64,000 nucleotides of DNA from Schistosoma haematobium (Eukaryota; Platyhelminthes; Trematoda; Strigeidida; Schistosomatidae). Of this stretch, positions 35,760-48,365 are shown one piece after another. The position numbers and the translations under genes are program-made. Below the pieces are notes generated by a model. It worked only from the letters and a program-made list of their open reading frames with translations, searched no databases and was not told the origin of the DNA. The DNA is taken from positions 63,339,591 to 63,403,590 of the forward strand of contig NC_067195.1 of the NCBI RefSeq assembly GCF_000699445.3, written 5' to 3'. Position 1 is the stretch's first letter; each line of letters starts with the position of its first letter.

Positions 35760-38200
35760 TTTCAATCATACATATTGTTCTAATTCACACTAGGAATTTT
35801 TGAAATATATATGTATTAACTAGTAACATAGCCTTCTAGCAGTATGATATTATAAGTTTAAAACTACTATTTTTAGAATTGTTCCACCTCAAATAATTCT
35901 GATATTCATTGAACAGTGTTGTTTTTTGCTCTTTGAAAACTGTAGATGATTAGTTGAATAATCAACTCTGAAGAACAACTTACCAGTTTAACATTAAGGA
36001 TTAATCAAACATAAAAAACTCAGTGCAATCACCCATTTTTGATTGTTATTTATTTTTAAACTGAATATTTATATATATGAGCTTTCGTCTACATTTGATC
36101 GAATAGTTTCAAAATATATGGGCGTCGAGTTGATGTGAGATATTAAGGAAGAAGAATGTATTTGTAAAATCTCACCGAATGAATTTGAAGTAAATCTAAC
36201 GTTTCACCCGGAAATCCGATCCAAGTTTTTTCAAGCAAATATAATCAAACATCAAAATTATCGAACCATGGTCTTTAAAAAAAAATCAAACAGTAAGATT
36301 TTCGATTATTCCTCGTAATGTTATCTTATGATAACATTTAATAGTGCTTAATGTTTACAATTATTGACTGAGTAACCATTCAGTAATCCGGTAGTACATT
36401 TTGTCCTAGTAGATAACTCATTGAAATTGTTTTTGTTCATTGAAACATCTAAGTATGTTTAAAGAACATTTTTGTCTGTATTGGTTTATCTACCAGTCAA
36501 TTAGATTCGGAATATTAAATTTTTGTTGCAAAAACTGTAGACAGTATATATTTAATTGTATGTCACATTTCTTGTACAATTAATAATTATCAATAAAGTA
36601 TTTTTATTCATGTATTCATACTATAATGTTTAGAAGATTTACTTCTTGAATTGTACAGATCTATTACTGAATGTCTAACATTATCTATTCTTGTGGTGTA
36701 TGCTACTTATGTGTCGTCATAAGTAGTATGTAACACCAACCAGGAGTGGAAAACCTGGCAGCAGAAGGATAAGGAAATCGAGTTGAAGAGGATAGAAAGG
36801 GAAATAGAAAGGAATTACCAATAGGAAGAATTATATAGAATTTGAAAGACAAATGATGGAAATTTGCAGATAAAGTATTCAGTTTACGGTTCTCATATTT
36901 TACCAAGATTAGAATTACATCCCACTTGTGTTCTCGTTCATAACGTTCTAACTGTAAATTTCAGCATATGCTAATTCACCTGACTTACATTACTTAATTC
37001 TTCATGTCAAGTAAATTAATCTTAGAAGCATTCAGTCAGATCAGTTGTTGCAGTCACTGATAAAAGGCCTCAGTCACTGTACTTAACTTGTGTTGTGTGA
37101 CTTTATTACTCAGATTCAACTTATTCAAAAATATTGCTTTTCGCAGAATAGATTAAGTCAAAATCCACAAAAGCGTTATTTCAAATTACGAAGACCAAAG
37201 TTAGAGCTTCTTTGTTTACACTTTGCCTGATTCGTATCATAATAAAGAAAAAGAAGAAAAAGACGTTTTATCTAAGAGCAAGATTTGAAAAAGCTTTCAT
37301 ACAGAGATTCCATCATTCATCTGTCATGAATAGTTGTTTGTTACTGTTGCGGAGTCAACAGATATTGAGTATGAAATTTTACTTGGCATAACCTTGCAAT
37401 TGGTATTGTTAAGTTAATAGATCTACCAAGTTAAGAATATTGTAGCAAAACCCAAGTAACAACAAGAACAACGTATGCACTTAACTCGTCCTACGATTCC
37501 CAACAAACGACTGAATTAAGTGTAAAGTATCAAAGTCAAAGAAAAAGATTTTTCTGAGAAAAGAGTTACTTAATTTTTGAGGTATTTAATACAATAATAA
37601 CACTTCAAGGCACGATAAAGCAGAATGTAGGTCGATAATTTATTGACAGAATGAAGCCATGTCAAATCAGTAATGGTAGTTAACAAAATTGAAATAAGTA
37701 CTATGGAATGCCAAATATGAAAGTCGTTATGAATAAACTAATTTTCAGTGAACAACAAATGAATTAAAGATAAACTAGTATAAATAATCAAAGAAAGCAA
37801 CTATAAAAATAAAATGGATAAACTGTCAAAAATACATGAGAATATCTGAAATCATAATAAGAGGTATTACCAGCTAATCATTGCAAAGTAATGACCATAG
37901 CACAAGTCGTTGAATGGAAGTAATATAATCAACACACACACACGCACAAAAACGAAACATTCGGAAAAAGAATCGGAAATTCCAAAACAAATGAAAAACA
38001 TTAGAAATTTGAATGACCTTCATTCATAAAATCGTAAACTTACAATGTAGTGAATAATCATCACAAGTGATTGATCACTGGGTGGTGATCAATGTCATGC
38101 TTGTCTAGTCCTTATCAGTGGAGATCGAATGCTATCGATCATGTTGCAATGTGGCCACCAGTCTAGGTGACTCGACACTGTGGGCACTATATATTGAGAC
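35760..38200. other. No gene recognised
   Basis: AT-rich sequence without plausible exons, and without repeat families that I recognise. Confidence 0.5.
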
Positions 38201-38202
38201 TT

Positions 38203-38439
38203 AGATGGTGGTTGGAGGTAGTCAACAGGATTGTGATTATATCTCAGTCCTACAGGAGGTCAGTCGCGGCTCGGATAGCTTAGTGGTAACGTCTCTGACT
38301 GTGAAGCTGGGTGACACGAGATCGAGTCCGCCAGGGAGCACCAGTTCCCTCAAGAAAACAGGTACAACTTGCTGACGAGTGCCAAGTAGCACGAAACCCG
38401 GGTCCAGGGTTTCCTGTTGACTACCTCCAATCACCATCT
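38203..38439 (+). mobile_element. tRNA-derived SINE bounded by inverted repeats, with intact hammerhead
   Basis: Ends 38203-38230 and 38412-38439 are 28-bp inverted repeats with one mismatch (TGGTGGTTGG against TGGTGATTGG). Inside is a tRNA-like head with an A box (TAGCTTAGTGGTAACG, 38276-38291) and a B box (GATCGAGTCC, 38320-38329), i.e. an RNA polymerase III internal promoter. A complete hammerhead motif follows at 38357-38418. This matches the general plan of schistosome SM-alpha-like SINEs. Confidence 0.8.
38357..38418 (+). ncRNA. Hammerhead ribozyme, type I, core intact
   Basis: Parts in order: outer stem I AACAGG pairs with CCTGTT; internal loop; inner stem I CTTG/CAGG; core CTGACGA (38372-38378); stem II GTGC/GCAC with loop CAAGTA; GAAA (38393-38396); stem III ACC/GGT; GTC with the predicted cut after C38404. 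All invariant core bases are present (position 7 may vary). A self-cleaving RNA is expected if transcribed. Confidence 0.85.
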
Positions 38440-38444
38440 AGTGA

Positions 38445-39470
38445 ATAATCATATTAAAAGTAGTTGGGGGTGAAAAAATACTTAAACTATCATCCGCATA
38501 TTGTTTGTCTAACCAGTTAGTTGTGGATACACAAATATATTCACCTAAGCATAAAGCCTTTGTTATGAGGAAGAAATACTGTAAATCCGTCTCTCAATTA
38601 AGTGTTCGATCTGATTAATACATTCATGAATATATTATTTATTAAATGTCAATATATAAGCAGTTCTATGTGATATCAGGATTAATTACGTTAAGAACTC
38701 AAACAACGTTTGCTAAATTTTTGTTGTCTTTAAATAGATCGGTACAATTATGAAGTATAGGAATGAGAGTTAAGATATGTTTCAATGGATACCACTTAAG
38801 CTTCTTTTAGCCGTGTATATTTAATATCTAGTGGTTATTGATTCATAATGAGAACAGTATTGTAATAACTGGTTGGTAGGATATAGAAACCTTTATATTT
38901 TTTTCAGTCACGCTCCATAGTACTTAAACAAGAATCACTCACTGAATATCAGTACATCCAGCATTTTCGGCGGACAGTTAAGTTTAATACATAGACAGGT
39001 GGCATACGTCTAATTGAGTTTATACAGGCTAAGCGAATTATTTACTGCCCACTAGAGATCCGATATCTCTAACTTACTGAATTTAAATAGGTTAAAAATG
39101 ACCGGCGTAAACGTTTCGTATGTGACTGAACTGAATCAAGTGAACGACGAAATAGGTAAACTAATTTGCATTAAAAGTTCACTTTAACCAAAGAATATTT
39201 CTTTGGATAACTCGATAGTCATCGTATTTGATTTATCAAATAAGATGTCGTGTATCTTCCTGCTACAGTAAATGATATATATACTCGCCTCTCTTTGTAG
39301 TTTAAGAAGCCTTTTTGTATCATTTTGATATTTCATGCCTCATATAACGTTTGGTTACTGAGAATAAACTGCCACAACTTAAGGGTAAATCGTTAAATTT
39401 TATTACATTTTGAATAATCTTCGTTGGAAAATTATTAAATTATAAGATGTTAATTACGTGCTTTTGTTCT
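38445..39470. other. No gene recognised
   Basis: AT-rich, no exons or known repeats seen. Confidence 0.5.
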
Positions 39471-40110
39471 TTCTGTTTATCCTCTCCGGATGCAATAGCC
39501 TTATTTGCTCTTTTAAAGAAATTTGGGTCTACATAGATTTTCTTAATGAACAGATGTGCTGAATTAAAACCAATATAACGGCTCAAATGTGTTGGTTTTC
39601 GGTAGATATTTATATTAAGAGATCCACTTAAATTTCTTCTAGCAAAGTAATCTAAAAGTGATAGCTCACCATGATCAATTTGATCCTTGTGAGTAAATTT
39701 AATTTAGAATGAGAGTGTCTTGACCAGTTTAGGAAAAGTTCGTAACAGATTCTCTCATGACGACAAAAGCACATCCACATATCTGAGCCAAATTCATGGT
39801 TTGTAAAACGTTCCGTTGAAGGTAGATAAAGTTAGATCTAAGCATAGATTTGGGGATTTCACTAATAAACTAATGCTTAAAGGAGATCTGCCAGATAAGG
39901 TATGATCATTCTCTAGAAAACCATTAGTAAAATCAAGGCATTTATCAATGGGTATACTAGTATAAAAATATACAACATCATAGCTTAACACGATTCTATT
40001 CCTTTGAAAAATTAATTCCTATATTTTGACTTTAAGTCAAAGGCATCCCAAGTTTATTAGTTAATGTCAGTAAATATACGCTCAAGAACATTGCTTAATA
40101 TATGTATTTG
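39470..40110 (-). pseudogene. Penelope-like element RT relic
   Basis: Minus strand. 39991-39794 reads LSYDVVYFYTSIPIDKCLDF, as in the PLE motif S-DV--L-T--P. Then, in other frames, LRYVDVLLSS near 39780, and ELSLLDYFARRNLSGSLNIN plus IYRKPTHLSRYIGFNSAHL down to about 39560. The order fits the palm-to-thumb region of a PLE RT. Stops and frameshifts throughout. The palindrome at 40397-41131 lies on its 5' side. Confidence 0.75.
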
Positions 40111-40396
40111 AGATAATATACCATTCAATCTGGAAAAGTAGGTAGAGAGCACATAGTTAATAGTAAAACCCATCAATGATGAAAAATACAACATGTAATT
40201 ATGTTATAATAGTTGACCTGAGACTTTATGCTATATGTTTATGGAATCGAAAGTAGGCTCTTCTTTCTGTTCCACCAATGCACCTACTTTGGCAGGTGCA
40301 TGCGAATCTCTGTACTCAGTTGGTCAAATCATGAAAGGGGGACCTGTGGATTTTTGACTAGAGTAAAGAACATATCATTATACAAGATCACCGTAT

Positions 40397-41131
40397 AGAA
40401 ATCGTGGTTGAACACTGTTGAGGAATCCCATAATAGGACGAGATAACCAGCCAATACAACCTGGTTTTCAGTGCTGGTCTATCTAAGATTAGTTTGGAAT
40501 TTTAATTATGATAATGTAATTATGTTGAATATATAATGACTTTAATTGCCTACGCTATGAAGCGCTGTAAATATAATGTTTGGCAATATTTGAAATACCG
40601 CTTTTCTAATTAGATTAAGAAAAAAAATATAGTAAATTTGTGATGAAGGTCGCTTAAGACATAGAAGCATTGTATTAAATACAATACATCTGTCATTTAA
40701 TTCACAGGAATGCAAATTAATGAGGAGTAAACTTATGTGGTAACTTTAAGTCTGCATTACTTTTGTTTTACAATATTCCAAATCATTATTCGACTAATGA
40801 GTTCACGCCTTATTAATTTGCATTCCTGTGAATTAAATGACAGATGTATTGTATTTAATACAATGCTTCTATGTCTTAAGCGACCTTCATCACAAATTTA
40901 CTATATTTTTTTTCTTAATCTAATTAGAAAAGCGGTATTTCAAATATTGCCAAACATTTACAGCGCTTCATAGCGTAGGCAATTAAAGTCATTATATATT
41001 CAACATAATTACATTATCATAATTAAAATTCCAAACTAATCTTAGATAGACCAGCACTGAAAACCAGGTTGTATTGGTTGGCTATCTCATCCTATTATAG
41101 GATTCCTCAACAGTGTTCAACCACGATTTCT
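40397..41131. repeat. Large palindrome with degenerate hammerhead ends
   Basis: Arm 40397-40735 is the inverted copy of about 40797-41131, with a net length difference of about 5 bp and scattered mismatches (about 95 percent by eye), around a spacer of about 60 bp. The outer ends carry a decayed hammerhead repeat (GAGGAATCCCATAATAGGACGAGA at 40419 onward, mirrored at about 41085). A PLE RT relic abuts it. Confidence 0.85.
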
Positions 41132-41139
41132 TCACGATT

Positions 41140-42560
41140 AGATCGAGATGTACACACTTATCATTATTCACTGTGAAAATTGACGTTCTTATAGTTCGTT
41201 TTAGTTTTGAATACATCCATTATCTTTGTCACGAACTTGCATAAGCCGATTAATTTATCTGTGCTCATTTCTTGTTGTTTCGGGACGGTTCCAGGTATAT
41301 GGTAATGTACAATAAGCAGTAGTCTAATCACTACTGTACTAATTTTAGTCAGTTTGATAGTTATTTTTGGTTTTGCGTATCTTGCAGTCTAAGTGAGTGC
41401 GTTCTCAGGACAGTTGGGGTCCTGGATATCAGCATCTATCATTACCAGTCTGAAGACTGATTGTTTGTATTGTGAAAGTTATAAAGCGATAATTTGAGTG
41501 CTAAGAGAAGACGATTACTCATAAGACAATAAGAACCAGCGACTATTGTTTATTAGCGAACAGCACGGATAAAAAAGCTACAAGCAAATCGAGAGAACTT
41601 GAAGCAGAGAGGCGAATATGTGTATGCGAGCGAATACAGAGGCAAATTTATAGTCAAATCCAATCAAGGCTCAGCTAGGCTAGGTAAGGGCTAATAATAA
41701 GATTCGAGTACATATATACATGTGAAAGAGAATGACTCATCGAGAGATATTTAAGATATTAACATTTTAGTTAGAGAGAGATATGTGAGTAGGCTGTCAC
41801 ATATAATCATAATAGTACAAAGAAATTTGAGAATCGTTACTGTTCGGATAACATTGTCTGTTAAATAAGTTAATACAATGTCCTAGCAAAATTTAAACAT
41901 AATCGAAATCGAGTGTAGGAGACTTGCTATAATGTCTTGGGTTAGTGGGATTAAATGCTTTGAGAAGTGCTGTTGAGGAACATCTCTATGACACAGGGTA
42001 TCAAGGTGATAAACTGATATCTTTCACCATCATCTATCAATAGTCAAATTCCATTCCTCACAAATTTGCCCAAACTATAGCCATCAAACTACTAGAGCCC
42101 GACTTATGTATCCAAAAGGAAACAGTTCCAAATTTTTCCTTACCATTTTTCATTGTAACGATTGCTAACTGGACATTTGCAATCTATAACATCACAAACA
42201 TTTATACAAAGTAGGATTAGACGATGACAACAGCAACAACAGAAGTATTATGAAAATGAATAGCAAACAAATTGCAATACCTTAACAATGTGACAGGAAC
42301 ACCTTTTGCCTAAGATAAATTACGAAATTACTACTTCACATCTGTGTGGAATGATGTGCATCTGATTGAATTGATTATTATTTTTTTCAAGACTTATCGA
42401 CCAATCTATACATGGTACAGTTATAAAGTAAACAACATATTTTTCTAACATTCTTTATAGAAAACTTTATTATTTGACCTTAGTAGTCATCAAAAATAGA
42501 ATACTATAATAATTAGTAAAGTGGTCAGTAATAATCTTGTTAATTAATTTTCATTATACA
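41140..42560. other. No gene recognised
   Basis: AT-rich intergenic sequence upstream of the LITAF gene; nothing recognisable. Confidence 0.5.
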
Positions 42561-42563
42561 CAG

Positions 42564-42572
42564 TATATAAAA
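42564..42572 (+). promoter_or_regulatory. TATA box of the LITAF-domain gene
   Basis: TATATAAAA about 97 nt before the start codon at 42669, leaving room for a short 5' untranslated region. Confidence 0.55.
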
Positions 42573-42668
42573 GGATAGTCTATGTCTAAAAGATTGTTAT
42601 ATCTACGATAGACAATCACAAAATTCTCTCTGTTTCACTTATAATCTTCTACAAGCAAGGAGTGCAGA

Positions 42669-45600
42669 ATGAAACAGATTTACACTGGTGAGATTATTTC
42701 ATGAGACTACATTGTTTTGTTCTTTTTATGCGTTAATACACTTTCAATGGTCTATTTTGATGTTCCAGATTATACATATTTTGTCTACATCTACTAATTC
42801 TAGTTAAAAAAAAAGTTAGAAAATATTTGTTATTCATTAGTAATTATGTTACTATTTGTATCGGTATTCTCATAAACATCATATTTTATAAGAGATCAGT
42901 AACACATTTCGACTAATGGATGTAACGGACAACTAATGACAGTTAGTTTTCCTCATTTCACTTCAGTTACTATCAAAATCGGACTGCTTGACTAAACCCA
43001 AAATGGTCGTGTACTACGCCAACTACCATTTAGTAATTGACTACCACAACAAATAACAAATTTCTTTTTTGCCGAACAGTAATTTCTTACCACTTGTGAC
43101 AGTTCGAATCAATTCCGTTTATTGAGTGTTTGGGTGTGAAAATGCTACTTACATAAAATTAAGTGCATTGCAAAGACAAAATTAAGAAGACACGGTGTGT
43201 TATTTTGCAGGTCAACATAGGGTTAATAAGGAAAACCCAAGGTTTATCCATGCACCTCATAATTGAATATCTTTTTTCCAATGTATTGTTAAGTACCAGT
43301 TGACAATCATAACCTTGGAAAGTCAGGCTTGACTTCACGTTCTTGAACCAGTGGACTAAATATCACTCAAATCAACACACCCGTGCAATGGACGGGCAAA
43401 GTACACAGTTTCTCATCTAAGCTTATGGTGAAATGAGTCATATGGATGGACATCAATATTACAATACTAAGTTTCACAAACAATAAACAGTTCCAAACTT
43501 TATTAAAGTAGCTCGTCTTGAAAAACTCTGTTAACTGATATCAAATATGACTATTGCCTTATAAATTATTTCCTCAGTTATCTAATCTCTGATGGAAATT
43601 AATAGAATACAGTATACTTTAAAAGTGAAACTTAAAGATAGGTGTTTCGCAATTCAATTATCATAAACCCATATTTAAAATGTGTATTTAGTCATCCACC
43701 CATCTTTCCACATCAGTTTGATACCAGTTTTCAAAATTAACACACTCAAGACGATTGACAAAGTTGACAGATAAGATGATATATCAATGTCAAATTATCA
43801 ACTATCAAAATAGAAAGTAAAATTGGATACATGCTGTCATTATTGGTGTGTTTGACTTCTCTCTCTGAGTGTTAAATGACTATTTTATTAGTGAATTCCC
43901 TGTTCTTTGTACAGCTAGATCATAAGAAGTATTACTTACTATGTTACCAGCTAATATATTCATGTTTTAAGAGCAATAAACACTTTCATTGTTGATTTTA
44001 ACTAAATAAGTATGAAAGTAAAACGTTTGAGTGAATATCCAGGAGTTATCCACTTTCCTCTTATTATCACGTAGTAAACAGGTCACCTTAGTCTTTTTTT
44101 TTACATAGAATGACTGGAACATGTTTAAACGGTAGAATTTATCAAGTGTATATTGAACAAATGAACTGGAAACTTGAGGTTGATAAGAATTCAAAATGCA
44201 GTTTATTCTCACAATAATTTCACTTACTTTTAATAAAGCCAGTACGTATAAGAAATCCATAATAGATTGAGGTTCATGAATACGATTAAATAAGTTAAAT
44301 TGAAGTGTTCTGATTCTGTTGATCCCGAATTTCCCTGTAATTCGTTGTAATATGATGTCTTAAAAATAGTTGTTGTTTTAGTGGTCATAGGTACTCAGAT
44401 TTTAGAAAGTATTCATATTTAATTTCTAAATCATTTTGAGTTCATAAGCAAAGATGGATAGTGGCTAGCAGTGGAATCCAGGATACGCGTTTCGCCCTAT
44501 CTGGGACTCGTCAGCTGGATGTACCTGCATCTCAGAGTTCACAACAGACTGATCAATTGCAGTCTTAAACCTCAATGGGAAGATGCAAGCAAGACAATAC
44601 GAAGTGCATTTTGAGTTCAGTTTATAATCATCAGTGAAAATATATGCACAACAACAGAAATGTAACTTTGCATTTGCAAATATAACCATAAATGTAAACC
44701 AAAGTTTCTTCTTCGTCAACGGAATTTACATTGATTTTTAAAATTATGAGCATATCCATATCTGGTATAATTAGAATATGTGCACCATATATTATATAAA
44801 CTCGGAGTTTAACTCAGTTTGAAAAGATTCTTGAATATTTTATCAGTGATAAAAGTATACCCAAATGAAGTTAGTAATCACTACCATTTACTCAATTTTG
44901 AACGTTCATTTTAATACAGTTTATCAGTTTCATACATAAATTAGATACAATAGTTAAACAATTGTTTCAACCAGAATTATGTTGGCATTTTGCAAAACTC
45001 TGTGAAATTATTTACGTGTCTTTCTTATAGATAATTCAATACTTCCTCCTGACTACCCAATGGCCGTCACAGATCAACCAACGTCAAAAGTAACATTCAG
45101 TGATATACCAGTAACTTTACGTTGTCCGTCATGTGGACTAAATACTTTAACTACTTTGGAGTACAAAAATGGTTTATTAACTTACTTAGCTTGTGGTGGT
45201 ATATGCCTAATTGGGTAAGTTAATGTTTTATCTGACTGTAATCAATCTATGATTATTGACAAAGTTTAAGTAGAGGATTTTATGTCCACGTTTAAAGGAT
45301 TAAAGTAAATTGTTTCAACTTGATTAATTAAGCACAATTTTTACTCTGTAGAATTACTGAGCAAATTTCAATCTTGTGTAGACAATATTTTGCACCAAAG
45401 CACGCATTATTCATTAAGTTAGATAAAATATTCATGTTTGATCAGAGCTGTCATTTATTTGTTTCGCAATTAGTTTGCAGAAAGGTAGGTTAATAAAACA
45501 AACAGGATATCTGACTTAAATTTATGTTTGGCACGATGACAAATTAACTCACTTCTATTATGGTGTTATTTAGTAGACATTGATGATAAATTTACTGCAA

Positions 45601-47683
45601 TTATAGAAGATTATACATGAGAAACATGTGGATTTCAATGTTGAGGTTATTTCCTAGTTTAGATTCAGTTATGTTTTCATGTTAATATTCATTGACTTGA
45701 TGTTAGCTGGTAATGACCGTCGTTTTCTAAGTGGATTGCTGTTATGGTCATCTCACTAGACAAACATAAAAGAGTAATAGGATGTCCATAATTAACATAA
45801 AAGTTGAATAATAATGATCTATCATACACAAACACATTGACATGAGCACATTTGAACGTATTGTGTTTTGTGTTTGGAGTTAGTCTCGGAGTAACAATAA
45901 TTAAAGTACAAATTGAAAAGTGTTCTTAAAACATCAATGTGTATGTAAATGAGAAAAATCAATAGCATAGTTGTGATGTTAAAATATTCAAATTACTTTC
46001 GTACTTTCGTACCATTATTTCAACTTTTAATGATCAAAATAATTAACGTGTTTTATTTAGTAGGCAGAAACTGCATCTATTTACCAAATATTAATTATGA
46101 ATAACATAAAGGTACACATACACTCACATTCATTGTTTTTCACACTGTAAACTGTTCGCATTATTCACATCTTACTGACTCACACTTTCTTATTTGCTAA
46201 AATCAATATCTGAATAGGATTGGATAAGTGTTTTGTGATTTCATTCTTTGATGATTTTGATTATTTCACTGAAGAGATTCAGACAAGACTCTTGGATAAA
46301 ATGTTAGAATTACTTAGATTTCAAATGATATAGATGGAGTAGTATACGTTGAGTAGAGTAATTATAACCAGGATTCTTATTGGCTAATCTAACGGTAATC
46401 GCTGTTGATTTCGATATCATAACATGTATAGTTTCTTCTTGGTTTAATTTACTAGCACTGGGTTATCGAAAATTATCCAATCAGACTGCTCCTATTTGAT
46501 CCTGTCTCCACGATGAATCAGTCAAGTCTCTGCTTCTATTATAACTAGGGTTTACGATATGTCGGTCTTTATGTGAAAACAATTTGTCTTTTGAAAATGT
46601 ATGGTTTTGAGAATGAAATGTATTTATTAGTAAAGAGGACTCTTGGCTGAACCAATAGTTTTATGTGTTAGTCACAGTGTATTTATTTCGTTTATTTGAA
46701 AATTTTAATGGTTTAGTTTTCATTGGATGGTTCAATGCTATGATACTCATCATCAAGAAAGTAAATAAACTGAGATAAAATTGTATGAAACATTTCAGCT
46801 AATCCTTGTGAGAAACAAAATGAATAAAATATATTGAATGTGACTTGAAAACAGATTCACAGTCAGCTGAGTAGTGATAGTATCTTCGATTACTCGATTA
46901 TTGAAACCTTGAAAGTTGATTGTAACCTGATTACAGGTTCCCTGATAGTTTGATGATTGAGTCTATTGGATAAATTTTGTATATATATTCATCATTGGAT
47001 TGAAGATCCTTAATATTCCCTTTGATCTGACCATATATTTATTCGAGTAAAATAGTCAGATAACAAACGAATTATCGTCAGATAATTTTTTTGTAGGATG
47101 AAGTCGATGTAAGAGTTTAGTTGAAACTATGCAACACGACTATGATTAGATACATTTCTTTGGTCAACCTCTTACTTTATGTAAGAAATCAATTTTCCTA
47201 TTGACGTTTTATTTTTCTCACTTTTGTTAATCCTTCATTTTGATGGCTTTAAAATAAACAAATACCTAATGTGGTTACTTGTACCACATAGGCTGTTCTA
47301 TTAAATCGTTTACATACATGAACTACGTAGTCATACAGCTCTTTCAAAATGTGCATCGGTTGTTCTGTTTCCTGCAAATTTGAATTAAACACAATGGTTG
47401 GTATTAGGACAACTTATTCAAGAAACATTTTGCATAAACAAATCAGGATTGACACATATGGAATGCCATTGTATATGATATATATTCTACAGTAATAGCA
47501 TTACTTTGTTTGAATATCTACTAACAGTTTAATACAAATCATTTTTATTTATTCTACATTTTGTGTAGTGGAGTTTTAGGTTGTTGCCTTATACCATGTT
47601 GCATGGACAGTTGTAAAGATGTGAATCATATATGTCCACATTGTCGACGTGCCGTGGGAACCTACCACAGATTGGGAAACTGA
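42669..47683 (+). CDS. LITAF-domain protein (LPS-induced TNF factor-like)
   Basis: Three exons: 42669-42687, 45031-45214, 47569-47683. Donors GTGAG and GTAAGT, acceptors TTATAG and GTGTAG; junction codons GAT and GGT keep the frame. 318 nt encode 105 residues. The N-terminus has a PPxY motif (LPPDYP), which in LITAF proteins binds WW domains of NEDD4-type ligases. The domain has the first zinc half-site CPSCG, a hydrophobic Cys-rich membrane-embedded segment (LACGGICLIGGVLGCC), and the second half-site HICPHC near the end, as the family requires. LITAF proteins are monotopic proteins on late endosome/lysosome membranes. TATA box and polyA signal frame the gene. Intron 1 hosts an SM-alpha SINE. 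Confidence 0.88.
44445..44606 (-). mobile_element. SM-alpha-type SINE with hammerhead, 13-bp target duplication
   Basis: Flanked by exact 13-bp direct repeats CATTTTGAGTTCA (44432-44444 and 44607-44619), the signature of LINE-driven retroposition. On the minus strand it ends with the schistosome hammerhead and the tail CCACTATCCATCTTTGCTTA, as in the truncated copy at 21585. It lies in intron 1 of the LITAF gene, antisense to it. Confidence 0.85.
44460..44525 (-). ncRNA. Hammerhead ribozyme (SM-alpha type), slightly decayed
   Basis: On the minus strand: stem I ATCCAG pairs with CTGGAT; core CTGACGA (44514-44508); stem II GTCC/GGGC with a G-U pair; GAAA. The stem III/cleavage side reads CGCGTATC where SM-alpha usually has CGCGCGTC: two transition-like changes that weaken stem III. 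The catalytic core is complete, so weak activity is possible. Confidence 0.75.
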
Positions 47684-47741
47684 ACGTTCAATACGATAAG
47701 AGAAACAAAGTCAACCAATGATAATGAATTCCTATTTGACA

Positions 47742-47747
47742 AATAAA
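47742..47747 (+). promoter_or_regulatory. PolyA signal of the LITAF-domain gene
   Basis: AATAAA 59 nt after the TGA at 47681-47683. Confidence 0.7.
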
Positions 47748-48264
47748 CATAAAGTTCTAATATACTTACAATGTTAAAGTTAACTTTTCTTTTAATCTTG
47801 GTTTATGTTGTTAATAAGTTATTTTACGTGATTATTTATTTCTCTTCATTCCTCTGAATTTCTGTTAATTAAATTGTAAGGGCATTTTGTTTAATCAGAT
47901 GTTTATGGATTAAAATAAAATCGTTAATGTTGGAATGGCCTTTAAGCTAATGTTAGCTTGAATAAGTTCATATGTTAAAATGAAAACAAATATAGGTAAC
48001 ATATAGTGAGAGGAATAACAATGTAGTTCAAATCGTATAAAATGTTTAGTGTAAGACTATGTAATGTATGAAGTTATATGAATTTAATAAAAAAAATCAT
48101 AGTGTGGCTCGAGTGCCAATTAAATAACTTCTGTTCAGAAAACTAATAGTAATGTTGAAACAATAATAATGGTAGTGGCAATACTAGGAATAATAAAAAT
48201 AGTAATGATCATAATATAAAGATATGTGAGTAAAAAAACAAAGACAATAATTATCAGCTTTTAG

Positions 48265-48360
48265 GGGTTGTGGAGATTGTTAAGTTTTTGATTGAGATCA
48301 TGAACCGATTGATGTTAGACCATCATTGAAAACCTGGAAGCAATGGACTTTATCCTATTT
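48265..48360 (+). repeat. Partial hammerhead-type repeat
   Basis: GGTTGTGGAGATTGTTAAG, ATCATGAACCGATTGATG and TTAGACCATCATTGAAAACC match the arms of the palindrome at 21134-21330. The ribozyme part is missing. It abuts the 5' side of the RTE copy. Confidence 0.65.
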
Positions 48361-48365
48361 ATCCT

